64,000 nt of DNA from Hydrogenophaga sp. BPS33 (lineage in GTDB: Bacteria > Pseudomonadota > Gammaproteobacteria > Burkholderiales > Burkholderiaceae_C), in assembly GCF_009859475.1 (NCBI RefSeq), contig NZ_CP044549.1, forward strand, positions 3,906,001-3,970,000. The letters run 5' to 3'. Under the pieces are notes generated by a model. That model saw only the letters and a program-made list of their open reading frames with translations. It had not been told where the DNA came from and did not search any database. The position numbers were made by a program, and so were the translations under genes. Positions 53,596-62,148 of this stretch are shown piece by piece; the first letter of the stretch is position 1, and each line of letters opens with the position of its first letter.

Positions 53596-54471
53596 TCACC
53601 TCTTCGGCAGATGCGCGATCGGGTCGACCGGCTTGCCCATGCGGCGCACCTCGAAGTGCAGCTTCACGCGGTCGGTGTCGCTGCTGCCCATTTCGGCAAT
53701 CTTCTGCCCCTGGCGCACGGACTGGTCTTCGCGCACCAGCAGCGCCTGGTTGTGGGCGTAAGCCGTGAGGTAGGTGTTGTTGTGCTTGAGGATGATCAGG
53801 TTGCCGTAGCCCCGCAGGCCGGCACCAGCATAGACCACACGGCCGTCGGCCGCGGCCACCACCGGGTCACCGATCTTGCCGGCGATCGACACGCCCTTGT
53901 TGTTGGCGTCGTCGAATGGCGTGATCACCGTGCCTTGCGCGGGCCAGATGAAGGTGATTTCATCGGCACCCGCGGACGGCGCCGGCGCAGCAGGCGGCGT
54001 GGCGGGCGGCGCTGCAGCCGACGGTGGCGTGGACTCCAGGGGGCGGGACACGACGCCGGAGCTCGCGACCGGGCTGGTGGTGGGACCATTGGGAGTCGCG
54101 GGTGCGCTGCTGGTGGCCGAGACGGGAGGCTGCACGCGCAACACCTGCCCCACTTCCAACGCATTCGGGTTGCTCAGGTTGTTCCAGGCCTGCACGTCGC
54201 GCCAGTTCTGGCCACTGTCCAGCGCGATGCGGAACAGCGTATCGCCGGGCTTGACGGTGTAGTAACCGGGCTTGCCGGCGTTTTCGGCGCCGGGCATGGC
54301 GACGACAGCGGGCGGGCGCGCCGCGCCTCCCCGGTCTTCCACGGGGGCCGGACCGGACACCCGGGTCGTGGAGCAGCCGGCTGCGATCAGCATGACGGCC
54401 ATGGCCACAACGCCTTGCCACACAGGCCGCGCCGATGCCCGACGGTCACTTTGGAAAACAGGTTTGCTCAT
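53596..54471 (-). CDS. nlpD: NlpD-like LysM/LytM lipoprotein
   Basis: A 291-aa outer-membrane lipoprotein. The lipobox LIAAGC (Cys about 32) follows a signal sequence. A LysM domain (YYTVKPGDTLFRIALDSGQNW...NLSNPNALEVGQVLRV) binds peptidoglycan. After a Pro/Ala/Ser linker comes a LytM/M23 domain (about 195-285). The first metal-ligand His of active LytM enzymes is absent (NKGVSIAG), as in NlpD-type amidase activators, so it probably activates a cell-division amidase instead of cutting itself. It lies after surE and pcm, the canonical order. Confidence 0.92.
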   Translation of the reverse strand: MSKPVFQSDRRASARPVWQGVVAMAVMLIAAGCSTTRVSGPAPVEDRGGAARPPAVVAMPGAENAGKPGYYTVKPGDTLFRIALDSGQNWRDVQAWNNLSNPNALEVGQVLRVQPPVSATSSAPATPNGPTTSPVASSGVVSRPLESTPPSAAAPPATPPAAPAPSAGADEITFIWPAQGTVITPFDDANNKGVSIAGKIGDPVVAAADGRVVYAGAGLRGYGNLIILKHNNTYLTAYAHNQALLVREDQSVRQGQKIAEMGSSDTDRVKLHFEVRRMGKPVDPIAHLPKR

Positions 54472-54491
54472 GAAAACTCCCACAAATGGCA

Positions 54492-54523
54492 AGGGTCCTG
54501 GCCGCAGCCGCAGCCAGGACCCT
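54492..54523 (-). terminator. Strong hairpin between pcm and nlpD
   Basis: AGGGTCCTGGC and GCCAGGACCCT form a perfect 11-bp stem with a 10-base loop, but no T-run follows on either strand. It may be an attenuator, processing site or partial terminator in the surE-pcm-nlpD operon. Confidence 0.5.
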
Positions 54524-54561
54524 GAAAGATTCACGTTGTGCGGCATGCAACAAGCACAACG

Positions 54562-55380
54562 TCATGCGACACCCGATTTTAGGGGCACAAAGAGAACGGC
54601 CTCCAGCTCGGTACGAACGATGCCGGTGACCGTTTTGTCGACCACCACCAGGTTCTGCCGCCCCGCGGCGGTCACCGCCGGTGCCACCAGGCGCCCGCCC
54701 ACGGCCAACTGGTCGATCCACGCCGCCGGGATCTGCTCGCCCCCCGCCGCCGCAATGATGCCGGCATACGGCGCCCCTTTGGCGTAGCCGAGCATGCCGT
54801 CCCCGAACAACAGGTGGACGTTGGACAGGCGGAACCAGCGCAAGTTCTCGCGCGCTTTCTCGTGCAGCCCCTTGAGCCGCTCGATGCTGTACACCTCGCG
54901 CGCCAGGTGGCTCATTAACGCGGCCTGGTAACCGCAGCCGGTGCCGATCTCCAGCACGCGGCCCAGCTTCTCACTGCGGCCCTGGCTCAACAGTTCGAGC
55001 ATGCGCGCGACCACGCCGGGCTTGGAGATCGTCTGCCCCAGGCCGATGGGCAGGCTCGTGTCTTCATACGCCTGGTTGACCAGCGCCGTGTCGACGAAGC
55101 GGTGCCGCTCCACCGCCTGCAGCGCGGCGAGCACACCCACATGCGTGACGCCTTGCGCCTGGATCTTGCGCACCATCGACGCGCGCACCGCCTGCGACTC
55201 CATGCCCAGGCCCACGGGCGTCACCGGCCGGTCGGGCACGTGCACGGCGGCTTTGGGCCTGAGCACGGGGGCCTTGTTTTCGCGCGGTGCCGCTTGTGCG
55301 GCCACCGAGGGTTTGTGGCGCGGCGTGGCCGCGGGTGCGGACGATGGCAGGCGCGCGGGAAAACCAGGTCTGGGTTTCAC
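54562..55380 (-). CDS. pcm: Protein-L-isoaspartate O-methyltransferase
   Basis: A 272-aa enzyme that methylates isoaspartyl residues for protein repair. The core (about 60-272) has the AdoMet motif [44 protein letters not shown] (acceptor site) and [16 protein letters not shown]. The first about 55 residues are an Ala/Pro/Lys-rich extension, common in this bacterial group. The start overlaps the surE stop by four bases (55377-55380), ATGA-type coupling. Confidence 0.95.
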   Translation of the reverse strand: MKPRPGFPARLPSSAPAATPRHKPSVAAQAAPRENKAPVLRPKAAVHVPDRPVTPVGLGMESQAVRASMVRKIQAQGVTHVGVLAALQAVERHRFVDTALVNQAYEDTSLPIGLGQTISKPGVVARMLELLSQGRSEKLGRVLEIGTGCGYQAALMSHLAREVYSIERLKGLHEKARENLRWFRLSNVHLLFGDGMLGYAKGAPYAGIIAAAGGEQIPAAWIDQLAVGGRLVAPAVTAAGRQNLVVVDKTVTGIVRTELEAVLFVPLKSGVA

Positions 55381-56156
55381 GGTGCCTTGCCTTCGTTGGA
55401 CAGCTGCGCCGCGGTGGGCGCCCAGTACGCCAGCCGGTCGTGGTCGGTGAGATCGACCTTGAGCGGTGTGAGGGTGGCGTAACCCTGCAACGACGCGTGG
55501 AAATCGGTGCCCTCGGCATCGTCCTTGGCCTTGCCGGCGCTGCCGATCCAGTACATGGTGTCGCCGCGCGGGTTGGTCTGCGAGATCACCTGCTCGGCCG
55601 CATGCCGCCGCCCCAGGCGCGCGACCTTGAAGCCGCGCATCGCCTCCAGCGGCTGGTTCGGGATGTTTACATTGAGCAGCCAGGGCTCCACCGGCGGTCC
55701 GTTCTCGAGCGAAGGCAACAGTTGCTTCACCAGCCTGGTGGCCATCGCACCCGCGGCTTCCAGGTGCGCCCAGCCCTTTTCGGTTTGCGAGAACGCGATC
55801 GCCGGAATGCCGAACAGATAACCCTCCATGGCCGCGCCCACGGTGCCGGAATAGATTGTGTCGTCGCCCATGTTGGCGCCGTTGTTGATGCCCGAGACCA
55901 CCAGGTCGGGCCGGTAGCCCAGCAGGCCGGTAAGCGCGATGTGCACGCAGTCAGCGGGCGTGCCGTTGACGTAGCGAAAGCCGTTGTGCGCGCTGTGCAC
56001 GTACAGCGGCGAATGCAGCGACAGCGCGTTGGACTTGGCGCTGTTGTTGTGCTCGGGCGCTACCACCTCCACCTCGGCCAGGCCCTTGAGGGCTTCGTAC
56101 AAGGCCACGATGCCGGGCGCCTGGTAACCGTCGTCGTTGGAGATGAGAATTTTCAT
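55377..56156 (-). CDS. surE: 5'/3'-nucleotidase SurE
   Basis: A 259-aa metal-dependent phosphatase acting on nucleoside monophosphates. It opens with the signature [16 protein letters not shown] (metal-binding Asp-Asp) and has [17 protein letters not shown] and [30 protein letters not shown]. Its stop overlaps the pcm start. It is upstream of pcm and nlpD as usual. Confidence 0.96.
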   Translation of the reverse strand: MKILISNDDGYQAPGIVALYEALKGLAEVEVVAPEHNNSAKSNALSLHSPLYVHSAHNGFRYVNGTPADCVHIALTGLLGYRPDLVVSGINNGANMGDDTIYSGTVGAAMEGYLFGIPAIAFSQTEKGWAHLEAAGAMATRLVKQLLPSLENGPPVEPWLLNVNIPNQPLEAMRGFKVARLGRRHAAEQVISQTNPRGDTMYWIGSAGKAKDDAEGTDFHASLQGYATLTPLKVDLTDHDRLAYWAPTAAQLSNEGKAP

Positions 56157-56281
56157 TGCGGCGATTCTAGGTTGAACGTGGGGTCACGCCCGTGACAAGC
56201 ACGGGGCGTGCCTGTTGCGGGCAGGGTGCGCCGCTGCCTATCATCGGACGCTTTCAAGACCAACCAAACGAGGACTTCACC

Positions 56282-57277
56282 ATGCATGCCTGGCTGTGCG
56301 AGAACCCTGTGGGCGTCGAGGCGCTGACCTGGAAAGAACTGCCCACACCCGAGCCCAAGGCGGGCGAGGTGCTGATCGAGATCGAGGCCGCGAGCCTGAA
56401 CTTTCCCGATCTGCTCATCGTGCAGAACAAGTACCAGATGAAGCCCCCGCTGCCCTTCGTGCCCGGTTCGGAATATGCGGGGGTGGTGCGCGCCGTGGGC
56501 GAAGGCGTGAAGCATTTGCAAGTGGGCCAGTCGGTGGCGTGCCTGAGCGGCACGGGCGGCTTCGGCACCCACACCATCGCGCCAGCCGCGCTGTGCATGC
56601 CGCTGCCTGCGGGCTTCCCGGCGGTCGATGCGGCCGCCTTCATCATGATCTACGCCACCTCGTGGCACGCGCTCATGGACCGCGCCGCGCTCAAGGCCGG
56701 CGAGACGGTGCTCATCCTCGGCGCAGCCGGGGGCGTGGGCACCTCGGCGATTCAGATCGCCAAGGCCGCCGGCGCGCGCGTGATCGCCGCCGCCTCGAGC
56801 GACGAAAAGTGCGAACTGTGCAAACAACTCGGCGCGGACGCCACGATCAACTACAACGTGCACACGCCAAAGGAAGGCCTGCGCGAGGCGATCAAGCAAC
56901 TCACCGACGGCAAGGGCCCGGACGTGGTCTACGACCCCGTGGGCGGCGACTTCGCCGAGCCCGCGTTCCGCTCCATCGCCTGGCGCGGACGCTACCTGGT
57001 GGTCGGCTTCGCCAGCGGGCCCATTCCCGCGCTGCCGCTGAACCTCGCCCTGCTCAAGGGCGCGAGTATCGTGGGCGTGTTCTGGGGCGACTTCGCGCGC
57101 CGCGAACCCAAGGCCAATGCCGAGATGATGCAGGCGCTGGCGGCGATGTATGCCAAGGGCCAGGTCAAGCCGGTGATCGACCAGACGCTGCCCATGAGCG
57201 AGCTGCGCAAGGCCTACGCGATCATGGGATCTCGCTCGGTCAAGGGCAAGCTGGTGATGGTGAATCCGGCGAAATGA
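56282..57277 (+). CDS. NADPH:quinone oxidoreductase-like MDR protein
   Basis: A 331-aa zinc-free medium-chain dehydrogenase/reductase. It has the GroES-like N-terminal part (VLIEIEAASLNFPDLLIVQNKYQ, PFVPGSEYAGVV), a Rossmann NADP site (VLILGAAGGVGTSAIQIAKAAGARVIA) and VYDPVGGDFAEPAFRSIAWRGRYLVVGFASG. It resembles quinone oxidoreductases and Qor-like enzymes; the substrate is unknown. The gene is divergent from surE. Confidence 0.93.
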   Translation: MHAWLCENPVGVEALTWKELPTPEPKAGEVLIEIEAASLNFPDLLIVQNKYQMKPPLPFVPGSEYAGVVRAVGEGVKHLQVGQSVACLSGTGGFGTHTIAPAALCMPLPAGFPAVDAAAFIMIYATSWHALMDRAALKAGETVLILGAAGGVGTSAIQIAKAAGARVIAAASSDEKCELCKQLGADATINYNVHTPKEGLREAIKQLTDGKGPDVVYDPVGGDFAEPAFRSIAWRGRYLVVGFASGPIPALPLNLALLKGASIVGVFWGDFARREPKANAEMMQALAAMYAKGQVKPVIDQTLPMSELRKAYAIMGSRSVKGKLVMVNPAK

Positions 57278-57278
57278 C

Positions 57279-57398
57279 ACACCCCCTGCGCGCCTTCGGC
57301 GCTCCCCCCTGGAAGGGGGGCGACACCTGGGGCCGGCCAAGCCGGACCCTCGGTGTCCCTGGACTGCGTTGCTTCATGCGCTGCGGGTCGCGCTTCGG
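57279..57398 (+). repeat. GC-rich hairpin repeat, copy F (type II)
   Basis: A 120-bp element directly after the oxidoreductase stop and oriented with it. It is the near-perfect inverse of copy E at 32923-33042, with two mismatches seen. It includes GCGCGCCTTCGGCGC-like, CCCCCCTGGAAGGGGGG and GGGCCGGCC stem-loops. Confidence 0.9.
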
Positions 57399-57474
57399 TC
57401 GGGTAGAAAACTGAAACGCAGCGCGCCGAGTAAGTGAATCCCCCGGGTTCACTTACCTCAACCGGTATGCAATC

Positions 57475-59148
57475 ATGGCGGGTACTGATTTCGTTCCCGT
57501 TCCCGTTCCCGTTGCTGTTCCCGAGCTCATGCAGACCGCCCCCATCCCTCACAACGAGGAACAACGCTTAGACCGGCTGCGCGGCCTCTGCATTCTCGAC
57601 ACCCTGCCCCAGAAGGCGTTCGACGACCTCACCGCGCTGGCCCAGGTGATCTGCGGCATGCCGGTGGCGTTGATCTCGTTCATCGACCGCGATCGCCAAT
57701 GGTTCAAGTCCCGCGTGGGCACGGAGGTGACCGACATCCCGCGCGAACTGGCCTTCTGCTCGCACGCCATCCTGGAGCCCGACAAGGTCATGGTGGTGGA
57801 AGACCTGCGGCTGGATCCCCGCTTCCTGGACAACCCCTTGGTCACGGGGCCGACCAGTGTTCGCTTCTACGCCGGCGCGCCCATCATCACCCACGACGGT
57901 TTTGCCCTGGGCACGGTCTGTGTCGGCGACCAGATGCCGCGCACGCTGCACTCGGTGCAGATCTGCGCCCTGGGCCGCCTCGCAAGCCTGGTGGCCACGC
58001 TGGTCGAGCACCAGCGGATGCAACGGCTCGAAGCCGTGCGCAACGCGCGCGCTGCACACGAGGAGCACGAAGAACTCATTGCCATGGCCGCCTCCGGGCT
58101 GGACCTGCATGCCTACATCGACGCCGATGGCGTGTACCGCCACGTCAACCAGACCTTTCTGAATTACGTGGGCGCCACGCGCGACGAAGTCATCGGCGCG
58201 ACGATGAAGGAACGCCTGGGCGAGGTCACCTACAGCCTGGTCGGCGCGCGGATGGAGCGTGTGCTCGCCGGTGAAACCGTCATCTACCAGCGCATCTCCC
58301 AGTTCAAGGCCGCGGGCAGGCGGCACATGGAAATCACCTTGCTGCCCGTGCGCGATCCGAACGGCCTGGTCACGGGCGTCGTCATGCGCGGCCGGGACAT
58401 CCAGGAGCTCAAGAACAAGGAAATCCAGCTCGGCGAAACCATTGCCCGGCTGGAGAAGAAAACGCTGGAGCAGGAGCGCTTCATCCACATCCTGTCGCAC
58501 GATCTGCGCGAACCCGTCAACGCCATCAACAACTTCGCGTCCCTGCTGCAGGACGATCATGCGCATGCCCTGCCCACCGAGGCGCAACGCTACCTGGGCT
58601 TCGTGCGCGCGGGCGGACAACGCCTGGCACGCTCGCTCGACGACCTGCTGCGGTATGTGCGGCTGGACCGCCACCGCCTCGCCCGCGCGCCGGTGGACAT
58701 GGCCGAGCTCGCGCGCCAACTTCGCGACGACCTGGGCGCCACGCTCGAACAATCGCAGGGCAGCCTGGAATGGGAAGCGCTGCCCACCGTGCAGGCCGAT
58801 GCGCCGCTGCTGCACCTGGTCTTGAAACACCTGGTGTCGAATGGACTGGCGTTCGCGCGTCCCGGCGTGGCGCCGGTGGTTCGGGTGCGCGCCACGCGTG
58901 AAAATGGTTTCGATCTGATCCACGTGGAAGACAACGGCCTGGGCATCGCGGACGAACACCAGGCCTGCGTGTTCGACATGTTCAAGCGCCTGCACCCGCG
59001 CAAGACGCATCCCGGCACCGGCCTGGGGCTGTCCACCTGCCGGCGCATCGCGGCACTGCACGGCGGGCATGTCTCCATGACATCGACGCCGGGCGTGGGC
59101 AGCAGGTTCACGCTGCACCTGCCGCTGCCGCACGGCACGCCCTCCTGA
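57475..59148 (+). CDS. GAF-PAS sensor histidine kinase (cytoplasmic)
   Basis: A 557-aa kinase without clear transmembrane segments. A GAF domain occupies about 35-185 (ALISFIDRDRQWFKSRVG, PIITHDGFALGTVCV), a PAS domain about 205-320 (VNQTFLNYVGATRDEVIG), a HisKA-type segment with His342 (IHILSHDLREPVNAINNF) and a HATPase (LKHLVSNGLAFARPG, DNGLGI, PGTGLGLSTCRRIA). The N-terminus carries a tandem FVPVPVPVAVPE encoded by repeated CGTTCC units; a shorter start (Met19, 57529) is possible. It is cotranscribed with the response regulator 8 bases later. Confidence 0.92.
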   Translation: MAGTDFVPVPVPVAVPELMQTAPIPHNEEQRLDRLRGLCILDTLPQKAFDDLTALAQVICGMPVALISFIDRDRQWFKSRVGTEVTDIPRELAFCSHAILEPDKVMVVEDLRLDPRFLDNPLVTGPTSVRFYAGAPIITHDGFALGTVCVGDQMPRTLHSVQICALGRLASLVATLVEHQRMQRLEAVRNARAAHEEHEELIAMAASGLDLHAYIDADGVYRHVNQTFLNYVGATRDEVIGATMKERLGEVTYSLVGARMERVLAGETVIYQRISQFKAAGRRHMEITLLPVRDPNGLVTGVVMRGRDIQELKNKEIQLGETIARLEKKTLEQERFIHILSHDLREPVNAINNFASLLQDDHAHALPTEAQRYLGFVRAGGQRLARSLDDLLRYVRLDRHRLARAPVDMAELARQLRDDLGATLEQSQGSLEWEALPTVQADAPLLHLVLKHLVSNGLAFARPGVAPVVRVRATRENGFDLIHVEDNGLGIADEHQACVFDMFKRLHPRKTHPGTGLGLSTCRRIAALHGGHVSMTSTPGVGSRFTLHLPLPHGTPS

Positions 59149-59155
59149 TCGCGCC

Positions 59156-59572
59156 ATGCCTGTGCCCGAGCGCTTCCTCCTCGTCGACGACAACGAGGCC
59201 GACAACGTCTACCACGAGATCGTGATCCGGCGCGCCGGCTTCACCGGCGAAGTGCGGGTGTTCGAGAGTGGCGAGGCGGCACTGAAATTCCTGCTCGACG
59301 ACCCACTCTCACGGCCCAGTTGCCTGCTGCTCGACATCAACATGCCGCATATGAACGGCTTCGAGTTCGCACGACTGGCCACAGCGCTGCTGAAGCACAA
59401 GGCCACGGTGCAGGTCCAGATACTGACCTCGTCCGACGCCCCGCAAGATCTGCGGCGCGCCAGCGACGTTCCGTTGATCCAGGGCTTCATCACCAAACCC
59501 CTGACGCGCGAACGGGTACAGGCGCTGCTGGGGCACCCCCCTGCGCCGCTGCGCGGCTTCCCCCCTCCGTAG
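59156..59572 (+). CDS. Single-domain response regulator (Rcp1-like)
   Basis: A 138-aa receiver domain without output domain. It starts RFLLVDDNEADN (acidic pocket), has phospho-acceptor Asp60 (CLLLDINMPHMNGFEF) and Lys in FITKPLTRE. It most likely accepts phosphate from the kinase encoded just upstream and acts by protein contact. The last about 12 residues (PPAPLRGFPPP) are encoded by the start of a type I hairpin repeat, which also supplies the stop codon. Confidence 0.9.
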   Translation: MPVPERFLLVDDNEADNVYHEIVIRRAGFTGEVRVFESGEAALKFLLDDPLSRPSCLLLDINMPHMNGFEFARLATALLKHKATVQVQILTSSDAPQDLRRASDVPLIQGFITKPLTRERVQALLGHPPAPLRGFPPP

Positions 59573-59640
59573 CGCGCCTTCGGCGCTTCGAGGGGGACGG
59601 CAGCTTGGGCCGGCACAACCGTCCCTCGATGCCTCTGGGG
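59535..59640 (+). repeat. GC-rich hairpin repeat, copy C (type I)
   Basis: Type I repeat overlapping the 3' end of the response-regulator gene: ACCCCCCTGCGCCGCTGCGC, then GCGCCTTCGGCGC, GAGGGGGACGGCAGCTTGGG and GGGCCGGCACAACC. The TAG stop of the gene lies inside it (59570-59572). Confidence 0.88.
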
Positions 59641-59726
59641 TCGGGCACGCGCGCCGGAGAGAAGACGGTGTCTCGGGCCGACTTGGGCGTGTTGGAGCCA
59701 CCGACATTGGTTGTCTTTGGCAAATT

Positions 59727-59749
59727 TTTACCTGATTGAGTCAAGTAAA
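59727..59749. promoter_or_regulatory. Palindromic operator candidate before MarR-GNAT gene
   Basis: TTTACCTGATT and AGTCAAGTAAA are inverted around a central G, 9 of 11 positions pairing. The 23-base palindrome ends 18 bases before the ATG, as expected for an autoregulating MarR-type protein. Confidence 0.5.
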
Positions 59750-59767
59750 TGCAGCAGAATCGGGCGC

Positions 59768-60706
59768 ATGAATGCCCCACTGCCCCCCGTCGACCCCGCC
59801 CAGGTGCGTGCCCTGCGCGCCTTCAACCGCTTCTACACCCAGCGCAGCGGCCTGCTCGACCCGTACCTGGGCAGTCCCTTCTCGCTCACCGAGGCGCGGG
59901 TGCTCTACGAGCTTGCGCACCACGGGCCCTGCGCCGCCAGCGAACTCGGGCGCCGCCTGGTGCTCGACGCGGGTTACCTTAGCCGCATCGTGCGCCGTTT
60001 CACCACCTCGAAATGGATCACGCGCGCCCCGTCGCCCACCGATGCGCGCCAGCATGTGCTGACCCTCACCCCCGAAGGCCGTGCGGCCTTCGAGCCGCTG
60101 CAGCAACGCTCGCGCGACGAAGCCGCGCGCCTGCTGGCCCCCTTGAGCAGCGAACATCGCAGCGCCCTCATGGGCGCTCTCTCGCAAGCCCAGGCCCTGC
60201 TCGGCGCCGACGCTCCGGCGCACGCGCGCACCGCCGTGCTGCGCGATGTCCGGCCCGGTGACATGGGTTGGGTCGTGCAGCAGCACGGCGAGCTCTACGC
60301 CCGCGAACACGGCTGGAACAGCGAGTTCGAAGGCTTCGTCGCCGAGATCGTGGCGGGCATGATCCGCCAGCACGACCCCGCCTGGGAACGGGGCTGGATC
60401 GCCGAACTCGATGGCGAGCGCGTGGGCTCGGTGTTCGTGGTGCGCAAGAGCGAGACCGAAGCCCAGCTGCGCCTGCTCATCCTCACCCCCGCCGCGCGTG
60501 GCCTGGGCCTGGGCGCCCGGCTCACGGACGCCTGCCTGGACTTCGTGCGGGCCAAGGGCTACCGCAAGGTGGCGCTCTGGACCACCAGCGGGCTGGAGGC
60601 CTCGCGCGCCATCTACAGCAAGCGGGGTTTCGTGAAGGTGCACAGCGAGCCCTACCACGGCTACGGCAAAGACCTCGAAGGCCAGACCTGGGAACTCCAG
60701 CTGTAG
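59768..60706 (+). CDS. MarR-GNAT fusion (HTH plus N-acetyltransferase)
   Basis: A 312-aa protein. Residues about 10-145 are a MarR winged-helix domain (SLTEARVLYELAHHGPCAASELGRRLVLDAGYLSRIVRRF) and about 160-312 a GNAT acetyltransferase (VFVVRKSETEAQLRLLILTPAARGLGLGARLTDACLDFVRAKGYRKVALWT). Such fusions are a known family, but substrates are unknown. Start at 59768 gives the normal N-terminus; the upstream in-frame ATG lies before the palindrome. It may bind the palindrome at 59727-59749 to regulate itself. Confidence 0.93.
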   Translation: MNAPLPPVDPAQVRALRAFNRFYTQRSGLLDPYLGSPFSLTEARVLYELAHHGPCAASELGRRLVLDAGYLSRIVRRFTTSKWITRAPSPTDARQHVLTLTPEGRAAFEPLQQRSRDEAARLLAPLSSEHRSALMGALSQAQALLGADAPAHARTAVLRDVRPGDMGWVVQQHGELYAREHGWNSEFEGFVAEIVAGMIRQHDPAWERGWIAELDGERVGSVFVVRKSETEAQLRLLILTPAARGLGLGARLTDACLDFVRAKGYRKVALWTTSGLEASRAIYSKRGFVKVHSEPYHGYGKDLEGQTWELQL

Positions 60707-60785
60707 GCGCCGCCGGGCAACTCCGCAAGAAACGTCAGGCCGGGGCCGTTAGATTGCAGGTTCTTCATCCACCAAGGGAACCGCC

Positions 60786-61247
60786 ATGCACATCGTCCCA
60801 GCAGAAAACGCCCTGCGCATCATCGGCATCGAGCTGCGCACCTCCAACGCCGAAGCCATGCAGACCATCCCGCCGCACTGGCAGCGGTTCCATGAAGAAG
60901 GCGTGCTCGCGCGTATCGCGGGCAAACTCTCCGACGAGGTCTACGCGGTCTACACCCACTTCGAGAACGCGGGCCTGAACAACGACGGCATCTACTCGCT
61001 CATCATCGGCGCACCCGTCTCCAGCGCCGAGCCCGTGCCGCCGGGAATGACCCACGCCGTGCTGCCCGCCTGCGCGCGTGCGGTGTTCCCCGTGCCCCAG
61101 GGCCGCTTCGATCAGGTGGGTCCCGTGTGGCAGACCGTGTGGGAGCGCCACGACCTGCCCAAGACCTTCATCGCCGAAGTCGAGCGCTACCGCGCCGATG
61201 GCCAGATCGACATCTGCATTGGCCTGCGCCACGGCGCGAGCGCATGA
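60786..61247 (+). CDS. GyrI/AraC-effector-binding-like domain protein
   Basis: A 153-aa stand-alone ligand-binding (GyrI-like/SOUL-related) domain. The pattern RIIGIELRTSNAEAMQTIPPHWQRFHEEG, YAVYTHFEN, YSLIIGAPV and YRADGQIDICIGLR is characteristic. Such proteins can bind small molecules or DNA gyrase. It overlaps the next gene, an AraC regulator with a similar domain, by ATGA (61244-61247), so they probably work together. AAGGGAA precedes the ATG. Confidence 0.9.
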   Translation: MHIVPAENALRIIGIELRTSNAEAMQTIPPHWQRFHEEGVLARIAGKLSDEVYAVYTHFENAGLNNDGIYSLIIGAPVSSAEPVPPGMTHAVLPACARAVFPVPQGRFDQVGPVWQTVWERHDLPKTFIAEVERYRADGQIDICIGLRHGASA

Positions 61248-62113
61248 ACCCGCCCCACGGCTGGACCGACTACCAGCAACGCATGGGCCGCGTCGTCGGC
61301 TATTTGCACGACCACCTGGACGAGCCGCTGGACCTGCACCGACTGGCCGAGGTCGCGCACCTCTCGCCCTACCACTGGCACCGCGTGTACCACGCGCTGC
61401 ATGGCGAGACCATCGCGGCCACCGTTCGGCGGCTGCGGCTGCACCGCGCCTCGGGCTACCTGGCCAACACCGCGCTGCCGGTGGAACAGGTGGCGCGGCG
61501 CTGTGGCTATCCCAATGCGCAGTCCTTCGCGCGCTCCTTTCGCGCCGCCTACGGCATGGGCCCGCTGCAGTACCGGCAACAAGGGGGGCACGCGGCTTTC
61601 CTGGACGCCTGCGCCGCGCACACCACGCCCCAGGGCTACCCGGTCGAACTGCGCGAAGTGCCCCGCGTGCGGCTGGCGGGGCTGGACCACAAAGGTTCGT
61701 ACATGGCCATCGGCAAAGCTTTCGAACGCTGCTTCGTGCAACTCGCCGCGCGCGCTCAGGTGCAGCCCGATGCGCGCTGGATCGCCGAGTACCTGGACGA
61801 CCCCTTCGCCGTGCCGGAGAAACAGCTGTGCTCCCGCGCCGGCCTCAGCGTGGCGGCACACACCGAAGTGGCGCCACCGCTGATGGCCTTCGAGGTCGGC
61901 GGTGGCCTGTGCGCCGTGCTGCGCCACCGCGGCCCCTACGCCACCATGCGCGCGGCCTACCAGTGGCTCTACGGCCACTGGCTGGTCCACAGCGGCCACG
62001 CGCTGCGCGACGCGCCCGTGTTCGAGGAATACCTCAACAACCCGCGCGACACCACGCCGAGCGACTTGCTCACAGACATCTGTTTGCCGCTGGTGGGCCA
62101 TCACAACGCTTGA
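61244..62113 (+). CDS. AraC-family regulator with GyrI-like effector domain
   Basis: A 289-aa regulator with two N-terminal HTH motifs (about 8-105: HDHLDEPLDLHRLAEVAHLSPYHWHRVYHALHGETI and VEQVARRCGYPNAQSFARSFRAAYG) and a C-terminal GyrI-like domain (about 125-289; VRLAGLDHKGSYMAIGKAFERC, DPFAVPEKQLCSRAGLSV). This is the Rob/SoxS-like domain layout. The ligand is unknown. It lies between the GyrI-like gene and a chromate transporter pair; control of the transporter is possible. Confidence 0.92.
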   Translation: MNPPHGWTDYQQRMGRVVGYLHDHLDEPLDLHRLAEVAHLSPYHWHRVYHALHGETIAATVRRLRLHRASGYLANTALPVEQVARRCGYPNAQSFARSFRAAYGMGPLQYRQQGGHAAFLDACAAHTTPQGYPVELREVPRVRLAGLDHKGSYMAIGKAFERCFVQLAARAQVQPDARWIAEYLDDPFAVPEKQLCSRAGLSVAAHTEVAPPLMAFEVGGGLCAVLRHRGPYATMRAAYQWLYGHWLVHSGHALRDAPVFEEYLNNPRDTTPSDLLTDICLPLVGHHNA

Positions 62114-62148
62114 TGCGCGGCCTGGTCTTCCCGCCAGATAATCGCCGG

